Shown here in pieces: positions 17,463-25,530 of a stretch of DNA of 58,262 nt (the first letter of the stretch is position 1; each line of letters starts with the position of its first letter). Source of the DNA: an uncultured Allobaculum sp. (GTDB taxonomy: Bacteria; Bacillota_I; Bacilli_A; Erysipelotrichales; Erysipelotrichaceae); NCBI GenBank assembly GCA_910577085.1, contig CAJTLE010000003.1, positions 1-58,262 of the forward strand, given 5' to 3'. A model generated the notes under the pieces. The model saw nothing but the letters and a program-made list of their open reading frames with translations, did not search any database and was not told the origin of the DNA. The translations under genes were made by a program, and so were the position numbers.

Positions 17463-17688
17463 AATGATGCTGATGAGGCCAAGACTTTCGGAATTTGGAT
17501 CCAGAAAGAAGAGCGGGTGATGCGAGCTCTTTGAAGAATCCGTCAGTTACTCCCTCGGAATCGCCCCTGAAAAGGAGTGCCGTATTGCTGCGTTAAAGCA
17601 TTTGAGAGCAGATTCCAGATCGATAATTGGAGTCTGAATTAAGGTGGTACCGCGCGTTAGCGTCCTTAGGGACTCTGGCGCTTTTTTT
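17463..17688 (+). promoter_or_regulatory. T-box riboswitch (tRNA-Thr) controlling thrS
   Basis: The T-box core AAGGTGGTACCGCG at 17641-17654 carries the TGGT that pairs with the uncharged tRNA ACCA end. It is followed by a terminator hairpin (17654-17681) and a run of seven Ts. Stem I can close GAGG (17475-17478) with CCTC (17553-17556), placing an ACT threonine triplet (17549-17551) at the specifier position. When charged tRNA-Thr is scarce, the antiterminator forms and thrS is read through. The core motif is certain; the specifier assignment is my reading of the fold. Confidence 0.93.
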
Positions 17689-17790
17689 ATTGGAAAATGC
17701 GCCTTGGTCCACGCAGCCGTGCGTGGCTGCAACAAAATTTATATGAGCCCTATTTTATTGAGCCCTATTATATATAGAAAGGATAATTGT

Positions 17791-19542
17791 ATGGAACTTG
17801 TTAATATTCTTGAAGATGAACATCTTTCTACTCTGAACCATTCAGCTGCCCATCTGTTGGCGCAGGCGGTTAAACATCTTTATCCCCAGGCAAAATTCTG
17901 GGTAGGTCCTGTTATTTCGGACGGTTTCTATTACGATATGGACCTTGGTGATGTAAACCTGACAGATGCAGATCTGGAAAAGATCGAAAAAGAAATGAAG
18001 AAGATTGCCAAGGATGGCAAACGGATCGTGCGTCGCGAAGTTTCTAAAGAAGAAGCTCGCGAAATGTTTAAGGACGATTTATATAAGGAAGATCTGATTG
18101 ACGGTCTGGAAGATGGAAAAATTACTGTCTACAGTCAGGGGGATTTCACGGATCTTTGCCGCGGACCGCACGTTGATTCGGTTAAAGAACTGAAGCATGT
18201 TAAACTGCTGAAACATTCCGGTGCCTACTGGAAAGGCGATAAGAACAATAAAATGCTGCAGCGCGTCTACGGTATTGCTTTTGACACAAAAGAAGACCTT
18301 GACTCTTATCTGGCTGCCCTGGAAGAAGCAAAAAAACGCGACCACAAGAAACTTGGCCGTGAAATGAACCTGTTTACCATTTCTGAATACGCTCCGGGTA
18401 TGCCAATCTTCCTGCCAGATGGCATGATCCTGAGAAATCTGCTGGAAAACTACTGGTACGATACGCATACAAAACACGGTTATAAATTCATTAAGACTCC
18501 AATTATCATGTCCCGTGAACTGTGGGAGCGTTCCGGCCACTGGGATCACTACAAGCAGAACATGTACACAACAAAAGTGGATGACCGCGACTTTGCGATC
18601 AAACCAATGAACTGCCCAGGTGCTCTGCTGGTTTATAACAATGACCTGCACTCCTATAAAGATCTGCCACTGCGTGTCGGTGAATTAGGTCAGGTACATC
18701 GCCATGAAGCGTCTGGTGCTTTAAATGGCTTATTCCGTGTTCGTACGTTTACGCAGGATGATGCCCATATCTTCCTGACTCCTGATCAGATTGAATCCGA
18801 AGTTAAAGAAGTTCTGAATCTGATTGATGAAATGTATGGCGTGTTTGGCCTGCCTTATTCCATTGAGCTTTCAACTCGTCCAGAAAAAGACTACATTGGT
18901 ACGATCGAAATCTGGGATCAGTCGGAAAAAGCCCTTGCGGAAGCATGCCGTGCTGCAGGTAAAGATTTCGTCATTAACCCAGGCGATGGTGCATTCTATG
19001 GCCCAAAACTGGATATCCATATTAAAGACTCTTTAGGCCGTGACTGGCAGTGTGGAACCATCCAGCTGGATATGAACTTACCAGAACGTTTCGAATGCAC
19101 ATATGTCGATGCAGATGGATCAAGAAAAACACCATTAATGCTTCACCGCGTTGTTTATGGTTCCATTGAGCGCTTTATCGGTATCCTGATCGAGCACTTT
19201 GGTGGTCATTTCCCTCTGTGGCTCGCTCCTCGCCAGATCGTGATCATCCCAGTTCATCAGGAAAAGCACCTCGAGTATGCTAATAAAGTAGCCAGTGCTC
19301 TTGAAGAGATGGGTATGCGTGTAAACGTTGACGATCGCAACGAAAAGTTAGGTTACCGCATTCGTGAAGCTCAGATGAAAAAGATTCCTTACCAGATTGT
19401 TGTCGGTGACCATGATATTGAAAATGGTACAGTCAATGTCCGTAAATCTGGATCGAAAGACGCCATCACCATGCCGCTGGGTGAGGCTCTGGCTAAATTC
19501 AAGAAAGAGGTAGATGATAAATGTCTTTTCGTCATGGATTAA
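17791..19542 (+). CDS. thrS: Threonyl-tRNA synthetase lacking the TGS domain
   Basis: This enzyme charges tRNA-Thr. The 583-residue protein starts directly at the editing (N2) domain, LNHSAAHLLAQA, with the HxxxH zinc/editing motif at His17/His21; the usual ~60-residue TGS domain is missing. The class II core shows FRVRTFTQDDAHIF (motif 2 region), MNCPG and a C-terminal anticodon-binding domain (IPVHQEKHLEYANKVASALEEMGMRV). GAAAGGA lies about 10 nt before the ATG. An upstream in-frame start (17644) lies inside the T-box and terminator and is rejected. The stop overlaps the next gene by 22 nt. Confidence 0.97.
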   Translation: MELVNILEDEHLSTLNHSAAHLLAQAVKHLYPQAKFWVGPVISDGFYYDMDLGDVNLTDADLEKIEKEMKKIAKDGKRIVRREVSKEEAREMFKDDLYKEDLIDGLEDGKITVYSQGDFTDLCRGPHVDSVKELKHVKLLKHSGAYWKGDKNNKMLQRVYGIAFDTKEDLDSYLAALEEAKKRDHKKLGREMNLFTISEYAPGMPIFLPDGMILRNLLENYWYDTHTKHGYKFIKTPIIMSRELWERSGHWDHYKQNMYTTKVDDRDFAIKPMNCPGALLVYNNDLHSYKDLPLRVGELGQVHRHEASGALNGLFRVRTFTQDDAHIFLTPDQIESEVKEVLNLIDEMYGVFGLPYSIELSTRPEKDYIGTIEIWDQSEKALAEACRAAGKDFVINPGDGAFYGPKLDIHIKDSLGRDWQCGTIQLDMNLPERFECTYVDADGSRKTPLMLHRVVYGSIERFIGILIEHFGGHFPLWLAPRQIVIIPVHQEKHLEYANKVASALEEMGMRVNVDDRNEKLGYRIREAQMKKIPYQIVVGDHDIENGTVNVRKSGSKDAITMPLGEALAKFKKEVDDKCLFVMD

Positions 19543-20492
19543 AATGGCTGGCAGCCGCAGGGCTGAGTCTGGCCATGGCCGGATGCAGTGCATCGTCGGC
19601 CACAAGTGAATCAAGTGTTTCTTCCGTCAACCCCGCTGAATCCGGTCTGGATCAGGCTGAAGAGCTTGCGGGAGATAAACTCTCTGTTCTCTGCCCAACT
19701 GGCGCTCCGGCTCTGGCCAGCTTAGGTCTGGCCGATGCAGGTGCAGCGGTTGAGTATGTAGATGGTCAGGATCTGCTGGTCAGCGAGCTTTCAAAGACCG
19801 ATGGTTATGACATGATCATCGCTCCTGTCAATGTAGGGATTAAAACCTGGAAAGATGCTGGAGCTTATCAGCTTGATGGCATTCTGACATGGGGCAACTT
19901 ATATGTTGTAAGCCCAGATGAGAACTGGAACGAATCTGGTAAAACCATCGCTTTATTTGGTGAGCAGGCTGTTCCAGGCATGGTCTTCACTGATCTGTAT
20001 CCAGAGTGCCAGGCAAACATGGAATTCTATCCTTCCGTATCTGAGGCTTCGGCTGCTTTAGTAGCCGGCAAAGCAGATTCGGCAATGCTTGCTCAGCCAG
20101 CCGCTGCTGGTGCAATTGCCAAAGCCAGCCAGGATGGCACGACTCTTTCTGTCGTTGATGACCTCCAGACTGCCTGGCAGGATGCCCACGAAAGCGATCA
20201 GAAAGGCTACCCACAGGCTGCTCTGTTTGTCAAGAAAGGCAAAGCCGAAGAATATGCTTCTCAGATTGACGCTCTGAAGACGTATATTGAAAATGCAACT
20301 CCAGAAAAAATCGAACAAGCCGTCGATGCCTATGGTGCTGAACAGCTCGGCGTACCAAATGCAAAACTGGCTGCTTCGACATGGGATGCGCAGAACATTC
20401 ACTATGTTCCAGCCAAAGACTGCAAAGAAGATCTGCAGAAATTCCTCGATGTCTTCTCGATCCAGATTCCAGATGGCATCATCGTCGAATAG
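19521..20492 (+). CDS. Putative substrate-binding lipoprotein
   Basis: The 323-residue product has a lipoprotein signal peptide (GLKWLAAAGLSLAMAGC, lipidation Cys22) followed by a Ser/Thr-rich linker. The rest resembles a periplasmic-binding fold of the ABC-transporter or NMT1 type: LSVLCPTGAPALASLGL, YDMIIAPVNVGIKTW, then AALVAGKADSAMLAQPAA in the second lobe. No permease or ATPase genes are nearby, so the ligand is unknown. AGAGG lies about 10 nt before the ATG. The gene begins 22 nt inside the end of thrS and may be cotranscribed with it. Confidence 0.7.
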   Translation: MSFRHGLKWLAAAGLSLAMAGCSASSATSESSVSSVNPAESGLDQAEELAGDKLSVLCPTGAPALASLGLADAGAAVEYVDGQDLLVSELSKTDGYDMIIAPVNVGIKTWKDAGAYQLDGILTWGNLYVVSPDENWNESGKTIALFGEQAVPGMVFTDLYPECQANMEFYPSVSEASAALVAGKADSAMLAQPAAAGAIAKASQDGTTLSVVDDLQTAWQDAHESDQKGYPQAALFVKKGKAEEYASQIDALKTYIENATPEKIEQAVDAYGAEQLGVPNAKLAASTWDAQNIHYVPAKDCKEDLQKFLDVFSIQIPDGIIVE

Positions 20493-20594
20493 TCTGTCTT
20501 TGTTAGAGGAATAGTCAGTCATTTCAAGCCTTTGTGGCGCGTCTGTTTTGTTAGACTGAGGATACGAACGGCGAATGCCAAAAGGAGACTCCTA

Positions 20595-20795
20595 ATGCTG
20601 ACAGAAGAACAGGCCCACATTCAGTGGCTGAAAGACAAAGCACAGTCGCTTGGACTGACATTTGATCAATATATGTTATTTCTGATTTTCGAAAGCCTCG
20701 ACCATTCTCCCGCAATCAATACTGAGCCTTTAAGCCGGGCTCCATGGATGAATGGCTACGTCAATCAGGATGAAAATCCAGGATCTGGCCTCTAA
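20595..20795 (+). CDS. Small hypothetical protein (66 aa)
   Basis: An ATG at 20595 preceded by AAGGAG (20582-20587) opens a 66-codon frame: acidic start MLTEEQAHIQWLKDKAQSLG, then a hydrophobic patch YMLFLIFESL. I do not recognise it. It lies 100 nt after the lipoprotein gene and 105 nt before a terminator, so it may be the last gene of that transcript. The good ribosome binding site supports it; the lack of homology knowledge keeps confidence moderate. Confidence 0.5.
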   Translation: MLTEEQAHIQWLKDKAQSLGLTFDQYMLFLIFESLDHSPAINTEPLSRAPWMNGYVNQDENPGSGL

Positions 20796-20838
20796 AAAAT
20801 CGAAAAAGAACAAAAATGGTTATTTAGCGCGACGTTTT

Positions 20839-20945
20839 CGGAAATTCCGCTATAATTAAAGATGTCCCAAGTGTGTTGTAATAAATATTTTCATAACAGC
20901 AAAAAGAGAAGAACTGAAGCTGGTTTCAGTCTCTTCTCTTTTTGT
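20839..20945 (+). terminator. Terminator hairpin, with a possible small-RNA promoter just upstream
   Basis: AGAGAAGA (20905-20912) and TCTTCTCT (20932-20939), together with inner CTGAA and TTCAG, form a long hairpin followed by a T-run to 20943. It can end the lipoprotein/66-aa transcript. About 45 nt upstream is TATAAT (20851-20856), preceded by the dyad CGGAA-A-TTCCG (20839-20849) but no good -35. If that box is used, an ~80-nt non-coding RNA (about 20863-20943) would result. Confidence 0.6.
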
Positions 20946-21114
20946 TTGCCCGCATATTGGCTCCACTTTGATCGCAAAGATTGATTTCCCCCAAAAAAAG
21001 CAGTAAAGAAATTAGAGCAGGGAAGCGATGGCCGAAAACAATGAAATCCAGCCATCGACTAACTCGGAGATCCCTGTATAGTCACATACCCGCACACGCA
21101 TAATGGAGGTCCGC

Positions 21115-21702
21115 ATGAAAAAAGTCTGGATTGCAACCGGAAATACGCATAAAAAAGATGAATTTGCCGCCATGCTCGGCGACGATATTCAGGTTCTGAC
21201 TTTAAAAGATCTTGAACCAGGTCTGGAACCCGAAATTAACGAAGATGGAAAAACCTTTGAAGAAAACGCCCTGATTAAAGCCCGTGCTCTTCATAATATT
21301 GTTCACGAAGCTGTGATGTCCGACGATTCCGGTCTGGAAGTGGATGCCCTGGACAAAAAGCCCGGCATTTACTCCGCCCGCTTCATGGGCGAAGATACAA
21401 GTTACGATGTTAAAAACCAGGCCATTCTGGATGCCTTAAAGGATAAAGATGACCGCACGGCCCGATTTGTCTGTGCCATTGCCTGGATTGAAGCCGATGG
21501 TACCGAACATGTCTATCGCGGCACCATGGAAGGCAAGATTCACGATAAGATCGAAGGCGCCAACGGATTTGGCTACGATCCAATCTTCTATTACCCGCCT
21601 TTTAAAACCACCAGTGCCAACGTGACCCCTGAGGTGAAAAACTCCGCCAGCCATCGCCACAACGCCCTGATGAAACTGATGAAGGACTGGAAAAACTTAT
21701 GA
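21115..21702 (+). CDS. rdgB: dITP/XTP pyrophosphatase (RdgB/HAM1 family)
   Basis: It hydrolyses non-canonical purine nucleoside triphosphates (ITP, dITP, XTP) to monophosphates, protecting nucleic acids. The 195-residue protein has the family signature VWIATGNTHKKDEF near the start, then VMSDDSGLEVDALDKKPGIYSARF, NGFGYDPIFYYPP and NSASHRHNAL at the end. The start at 21115 is set by GGAGG (21105-21109); the ATG at 21103 overlaps that site and is rejected. The stop overlaps trmL by four bases (ATGA). Confidence 0.95.
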   Translation: MKKVWIATGNTHKKDEFAAMLGDDIQVLTLKDLEPGLEPEINEDGKTFEENALIKARALHNIVHEAVMSDDSGLEVDALDKKPGIYSARFMGEDTSYDVKNQAILDALKDKDDRTARFVCAIAWIEADGTEHVYRGTMEGKIHDKIEGANGFGYDPIFYYPPFKTTSANVTPEVKNSASHRHNALMKLMKDWKNL

Positions 21703-22217
21703 TTCATGTTGTTTTATACGAGCCGGAAATTCCAGCCAATACAGGCAACATTATTCGCACCTGCATGGCCTCAGGCTCCCGTTTACATTTGATCGAGCCG
21801 CTTGGCTTCAGTTTTGATGACAAATACCTGCGCCGCTCTTCGATGGATTACATCAAAGAAGCCGATCTGCATATCCATAAAAACTGGGAAGAATTTCGCA
21901 AAGCCAATCCGGATGGAAAATTCTTCTTTATGACTCGCTACGGCAAGAAAGCCCCAGCTGAATTCGATTTCTCGGATCCAGATCAGGAATACTATTTCGT
22001 TCTGGGCAAGGAAAGCACCGGCATCGATAAACATATCCTCAAAGAACATCTCGATACCTGCATGCGTTTGCCGATGAAAGCCAATGCCCGCAGCCTGAAT
22101 CTGTCCAACTGCGCTGCCATTCTGGTCTACGAAGCCCTTCGCCAGCAAAACTACCCAGGCCTCAGCCGGGTCGAAGTCCTCAAAGGCGAAGACTTCCTGG
22201 AAACTTTCCCGGACTAA
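21699..22217 (+). CDS. trmL: tRNA (cytidine/uridine-34-2'-O)-methyltransferase TrmL
   Basis: TrmL is a SPOUT-family enzyme that methylates the wobble ribose of tRNA-Leu isoacceptors. The 172-residue length is typical. Visible motifs are VLYEPEIPANTGNIIRTC at the N-terminus, YFVLGKESTGI, and the trefoil-knot SAM site RLPMKANARSLNLSNCAAI at the C-terminus. It is translationally coupled to rdgB through ATGA and is the last gene of that pair. Confidence 0.95.
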   Translation: MIHVVLYEPEIPANTGNIIRTCMASGSRLHLIEPLGFSFDDKYLRRSSMDYIKEADLHIHKNWEEFRKANPDGKFFFMTRYGKKAPAEFDFSDPDQEYYFVLGKESTGIDKHILKEHLDTCMRLPMKANARSLNLSNCAAILVYEALRQQNYPGLSRVEVLKGEDFLETFPD

Positions 22218-22361
22218 GTCCTGCATAAATTTGAGCAGGACTGCCTAAGCTGACCTGCACTATCTAAACAGTTGTCAGACCAGTATCCGGTGACACACGT
22301 ATAGTTCACACTGACACCGGCAGTCAAAGTCGACATAGAGCAGGTGGATTAGGTCTGGAGA

Positions 22362-22406
22362 ATATAGATATAGGCATAGATATAGATATAGATATAGATA
22401 TAGATT
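22362..22406. repeat. ATAGAT microsatellite
   Basis: Five consecutive ATAGAT hexamers, preceded by an interrupted copy, occupy this interval. Similar ATAGATAG sequence occurs upstream of recA (54005-54041). Tract-length variation by slippage would be expected. Confidence 0.85.
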
Positions 22407-22556
22407 CATATATAAATATGGAACCAGTCCGGCTGCTTCTGTCTGGTTCCTGAATTCATCTATCCATATATAAGGATCCATATAAAATCCACCAATCAAT
22501 ATATAAGTGCTTATCAATATATACCTGCTATATAACTGCCTATCAATATATAAATA

Positions 22557-22599
22557 GACCTGGGTTCGTATCTTGATCGATATGGACCCAGGTTTTTGT
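22557..22599 (+). terminator. Terminator-like hairpin
   Basis: ACCTGGGT and its near-inverse ACCCAGGT flank an inner ATC/GAT-rich stem and are followed by TTTTTGTTT. It is far (340 nt) from the trmL stop, so it may end a longer transcript through the repeats. Confidence 0.6.
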
Positions 22600-23252
22600 T
22601 TGGTTCTCACAATGGATTGTTAAGCTGCCCGTTCTTCGTCACATAGGGCTGGTAGACGGAGGGGCTGTCTGTTCTTCAACGAAGGGAGAGTTGTGAAGAG
22701 AACCTGTGAAGAATGCCTGTTAAGAATTATGGATCGCCGGAACATTCTTCTTGCGAAAGTCTGCGGACGTTCTTTCTGGTTTCTTTCGTTTGTCTTCATA
22801 AATCTGTAAGCACTTTCGAAATGGCTGGAATCCAGTAAAATTCCCTGTTCACCCCTGAAGATGGTTAAACTATCGCATCGAAGATAAAAATCCCGGACTG
22901 AGGCGATTCGATCATATCTTTTTGAGCGATATTTGAAAAACTGCGGTATCCACAACAGTTGTTTGTGTAACAAAAACGAGTTTTCTTTGCAAAAACGGTG
23001 CTGGAAAACAGCTGAAAAGCTCATTTTTCGTTGACAAACAGCGTTTTCAGCCCTACAAGAAAACAAACCTAAAAATGAGGATATCTCACATAAAATCCCA
23101 AAAATAAAAAAGCAGCCCTTTAAGTAAAGGACTATTTTCAAAAAATGGCCATATAAATTCTTAAGAAATTCGAAAGAAATTTTTTGCAAATTTTGCCTTC
23201 AAAAAAAAGTCGTGTTATCCTAGCTGTGTTCGATAAAGAAGGGAGATACCGA

Positions 23253-24665
23253 ATGAATTTTGTTGAAAAACACAGTAAACTCCTCGCAGTTACTTTATGT
23301 CTTTGTGCATTTGGTCCAGTGCTTTCTACGGTTCACGCCTATGAAGTTCAGCCTGGCTGGCATGAAGACGGAGCAACAAGCTACTATATTCTGGACAATC
23401 ATCAGAAAGCAAAAGGCCTGACAGAAATCGATGGCAAAAAATATTACTTTGGAAGCGACGGTTCCATGCAGACTGGCTGGGCCAATATCGAAAATACAAC
23501 TTACTATTTCGATAACTCTGGCGAAGCATTAACTGGTAAGTCTGAAATTCAGGGGGTTACCTATAACTTCCAGGAAACAGGAACTCTCGAATCCGGCTGG
23601 AATGAAGATGGTTCCTATAACAATGAAAAAGGCTTCAAAGTTGCTAACGCCTGGGTCAACGATGACTCCGGTAAATCCTACCTGGATGAAAACGGCAATC
23701 CTGTGAAATCTACTTTCGCAGAAATCGAAGGAAGCCGTTACTACTTCAATGATGAAGGAAAAGCCGCTGTCGGCACAGTTGATGTGGATGGCACGACTTA
23801 TTACACTGACGACCAGGGCATCGTAAGAACTGGCTGGCAGAATGAAAATGGAGCAACCACTTACTACAATGAAGACGGTTCGCTCAACACAGATGCATAC
23901 CGCGACATCGATGGTCAGACTTATGCCTTCAACGATGACGGCACACTGATGACCGGTGGTGAACGCGATGGTTATTCCATCGATGAAACTGGCGTAATCT
24001 CCATTGCTCCAGTTCAGGAAGAAACAGCACCTGAAGTAACCCCAGCACCTGTTCCTGAAACTCCAGCTCCTGAAACAACAGTGGAAGACACACTGCCAAC
24101 TCCAGAAGCCGAAGTTCCAGTTCCAGATTACACAGATGTTGAAGAAGATGGATATGTAGACGACTACTACGAAGAATACATTCCAGATCCAACACCTGAA
24201 GTTGTAGAACCATCTGTTGATGTGTACTACCCAGAAGAACAGGCTCCAATTGAAGTTCCTGTTGAACAGGCACCTGTAGAAGTTCCTGTTGAACAGGCTC
24301 CAGTTGAAGTTCCTGTTGAACAGGCTCCAGTTGAAGTTCCAGTAGAAACACCTTCCTACGATAAAGCAAGCACAATCATTGCTGCCGCATTATCCCAGAT
24401 CGGTGTGAACCAGGACTGCACCATGTTAGTTACAAACTCTCTGGCTGCTGCCGGAATCAGCTTCCATGGCTGGCCTGAAGACTATGCTGCCCTTGGTGAC
24501 TGGACAAGCAACCCAGTTCCAGGTGACATCATTATCTACTCTGGACACGTTGCTGTATATGCAGGTGATGGCATGGCTGTACACGGTGGATGGAACGGTT
24601 ACACAACCGCAATGTTCTCCGTAAACTGCTCCAGTGCTTTAATCGGATATATTCACGTTCGTTAA
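23253..24665 (+). CDS. Secreted cell-wall-binding protein with C-terminal NlpC/P60- or CHAP-like domain
   Basis: The 470-residue product has a signal peptide (cleavage after VHA29). About six to eight choline/glucan-binding-type repeats follow (GLTEIDGKKYYFGSDGSMQTGW style, residues ~34-260), then a Pro/Glu-rich stalk with tandem QAPVEVPVE units (about 355-375). The C-terminal domain (376-470) has NQDCTMLVTNSL (Cys389) and SGHVAVYAGDGMAVHGG (His432), the Cys/His arrangement of peptidoglycan hydrolases. GGGAG precedes the ATG at 23253; the longer frame from 23184 has no ribosome binding site. It is expected to act outside the cell on peptidoglycan. It is monocistronic. Confidence 0.85.
   Translation: MNFVEKHSKLLAVTLCLCAFGPVLSTVHAYEVQPGWHEDGATSYYILDNHQKAKGLTEIDGKKYYFGSDGSMQTGWANIENTTYYFDNSGEALTGKSEIQGVTYNFQETGTLESGWNEDGSYNNEKGFKVANAWVNDDSGKSYLDENGNPVKSTFAEIEGSRYYFNDEGKAAVGTVDVDGTTYYTDDQGIVRTGWQNENGATTYYNEDGSLNTDAYRDIDGQTYAFNDDGTLMTGGERDGYSIDETGVISIAPVQEETAPEVTPAPVPETPAPETTVEDTLPTPEAEVPVPDYTDVEEDGYVDDYYEEYIPDPTPEVVEPSVDVYYPEEQAPIEVPVEQAPVEVPVEQAPVEVPVEQAPVEVPVETPSYDKASTIIAAALSQIGVNQDCTMLVTNSLAAAGISFHGWPEDYAALGDWTSNPVPGDIIIYSGHVAVYAGDGMAVHGGWNGYTTAMFSVNCSSALIGYIHVR
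24238..24350 (+). repeat. Intragenic tandem repeat coding for QAPVEVPVE
   Basis: About four 27-nt units encode the stalk of the cell-wall protein. Near-identical DNA (GAACAGGCTCCAGTTGAAGT recurring) means copy number can change by slippage without frameshift. Confidence 0.8.
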
Positions 24666-24674
24666 TTGATGAAA

Positions 24675-24706
24675 TCAACAAGAAGCCGCAAGGCTTCTTG
24701 TTTTTA
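24675..24706 (+). terminator. Terminator of the cell-wall protein gene
   Basis: AAGAAGCC, loop GCAA, GGCTTCTT, then GTTTTT: a compact hairpin 10-15 nt after the stop. Confidence 0.9.
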
Positions 24707-25530
24707 CGTTATGCAAGCCCTCAAATCAGCCCTCCTGCGGCCTTATGATCCATAAAATGTTTCAGGGTGAAGAATTAGACATCCTTTCACAAAATGGCCT
24801 TTGCGGGGCTTTTGTGAGCCTTTTGAGCCTGCTGGGATTCGAAGTGCTTTTTATCTGTCCTGATCGGTCACTTTTGGGCAATGATATCTGGTCAGAAAGA
24901 TGAATCAGGCAGGCCTGATCTGGGCAGAATCTGATAGCATCTGCCAAAGAGATCGATGTCTCGACAGGGAAGAGTTTTACTTCTTCAAAAAGGAGCGAGT
25001 TCTTCGAAAAGAACAGAGCGGTCAGAGAGTACGGGCAGCCAGAGAATGATAAGTGTATGACATAAGGTAGAGAGGCTGGCCGCAATCCTGATTGGATTGA
25101 TCAGGCGGTGTGGATGTATGCCTGTAGATAAGGGGTAAGTAACGTTACATTCAGTATGACAGAAATAACATTTAAATTCTGAAACCACGCCCACATACTG
25201 GCAATCTTTTCCCATCCGCTCCCTCACGACCCAGATCGGCCTGATTTCAGGGCTTTTTATTCCACTGGTCTGCGTGTACCAGAGTATGAAGGGATCTAAT
25301 CGTTCGACTTGCTGTCGTGGGTTTTGTTCAATGAGATCCACTATTTTCATCCGCTTTTTGACCCGCGTTCTGCCTCCTTTTTACGCTTTGCTTTTCCTCC
25401 AGAAATCGAATTTGATTTTCACTTTTTCTGGAACCAGAGGACATAAGAGTCGGACGATGAATTAGACTGCTGAAACTGATAAGATAGGAAACGGACGATC
25501 AGAAAGGCTGATCGCATCCGCAATAGAACC
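24707..25530. other. 820-nt gap without a supported gene
   Basis: Two overlapping minus-strand frames exist. 24985-25350 (121 codons) includes a C-x2-C pair in FKCYFCHTECN and could be a decayed zinc-ribbon protein; 24762-25085 (107 codons) has nothing recognisable. Neither has a clear ribosome binding site. I read the region as non-coding or a remnant. The yfmF promoter must lie near its right end. Confidence 0.45.

Larger units (their letters stand above)
22218..23252. other. Long non-coding gap with AT-rich repeats and hairpins
   Basis: No gene is supported in this 1.03-kb stretch. It holds ATAGAT tandem repeats (22362-22406); a hairpin GGAACCAG/CTGGTTCC near 22420-22450; three copies of ATCAATATATA (near 22496, 22515 and 22543); and a terminator-like hairpin at 22557-22599. 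A 189-codon minus-strand frame (22620-23189) has no recognisable motif and overlaps the promoter region of the next gene, so I do not call it. The last 100 nt are very AT-rich and should hold the promoter of the cell-wall protein. Confidence 0.6.

Noticed and set aside
17644..17790. 49-codon N-terminal extension of ThrRS as a possible TGS domain
   Set aside because: The sequence runs through the T-box core and terminator, and the product has no TGS similarity.
22362..22406. ATAGAT tract as a mini-CRISPR or origin iteron
   Set aside because: Units are contiguous hexamers with no spacers, and no replication gene or DnaA-box cluster is nearby.
22620..23189. 189-codon minus-strand frame
   Set aside because: No recognisable motif, unusual composition (Phe/Cys/Arg-rich), and it overlaps the promoter region of the cell-wall protein gene.
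24762..25350. Two overlapping minus-strand ORFs (107 and 121 codons)
   Set aside because: No ribosome binding site, no confident homology and mutual overlap; kept only as a possible remnant in the gap note.
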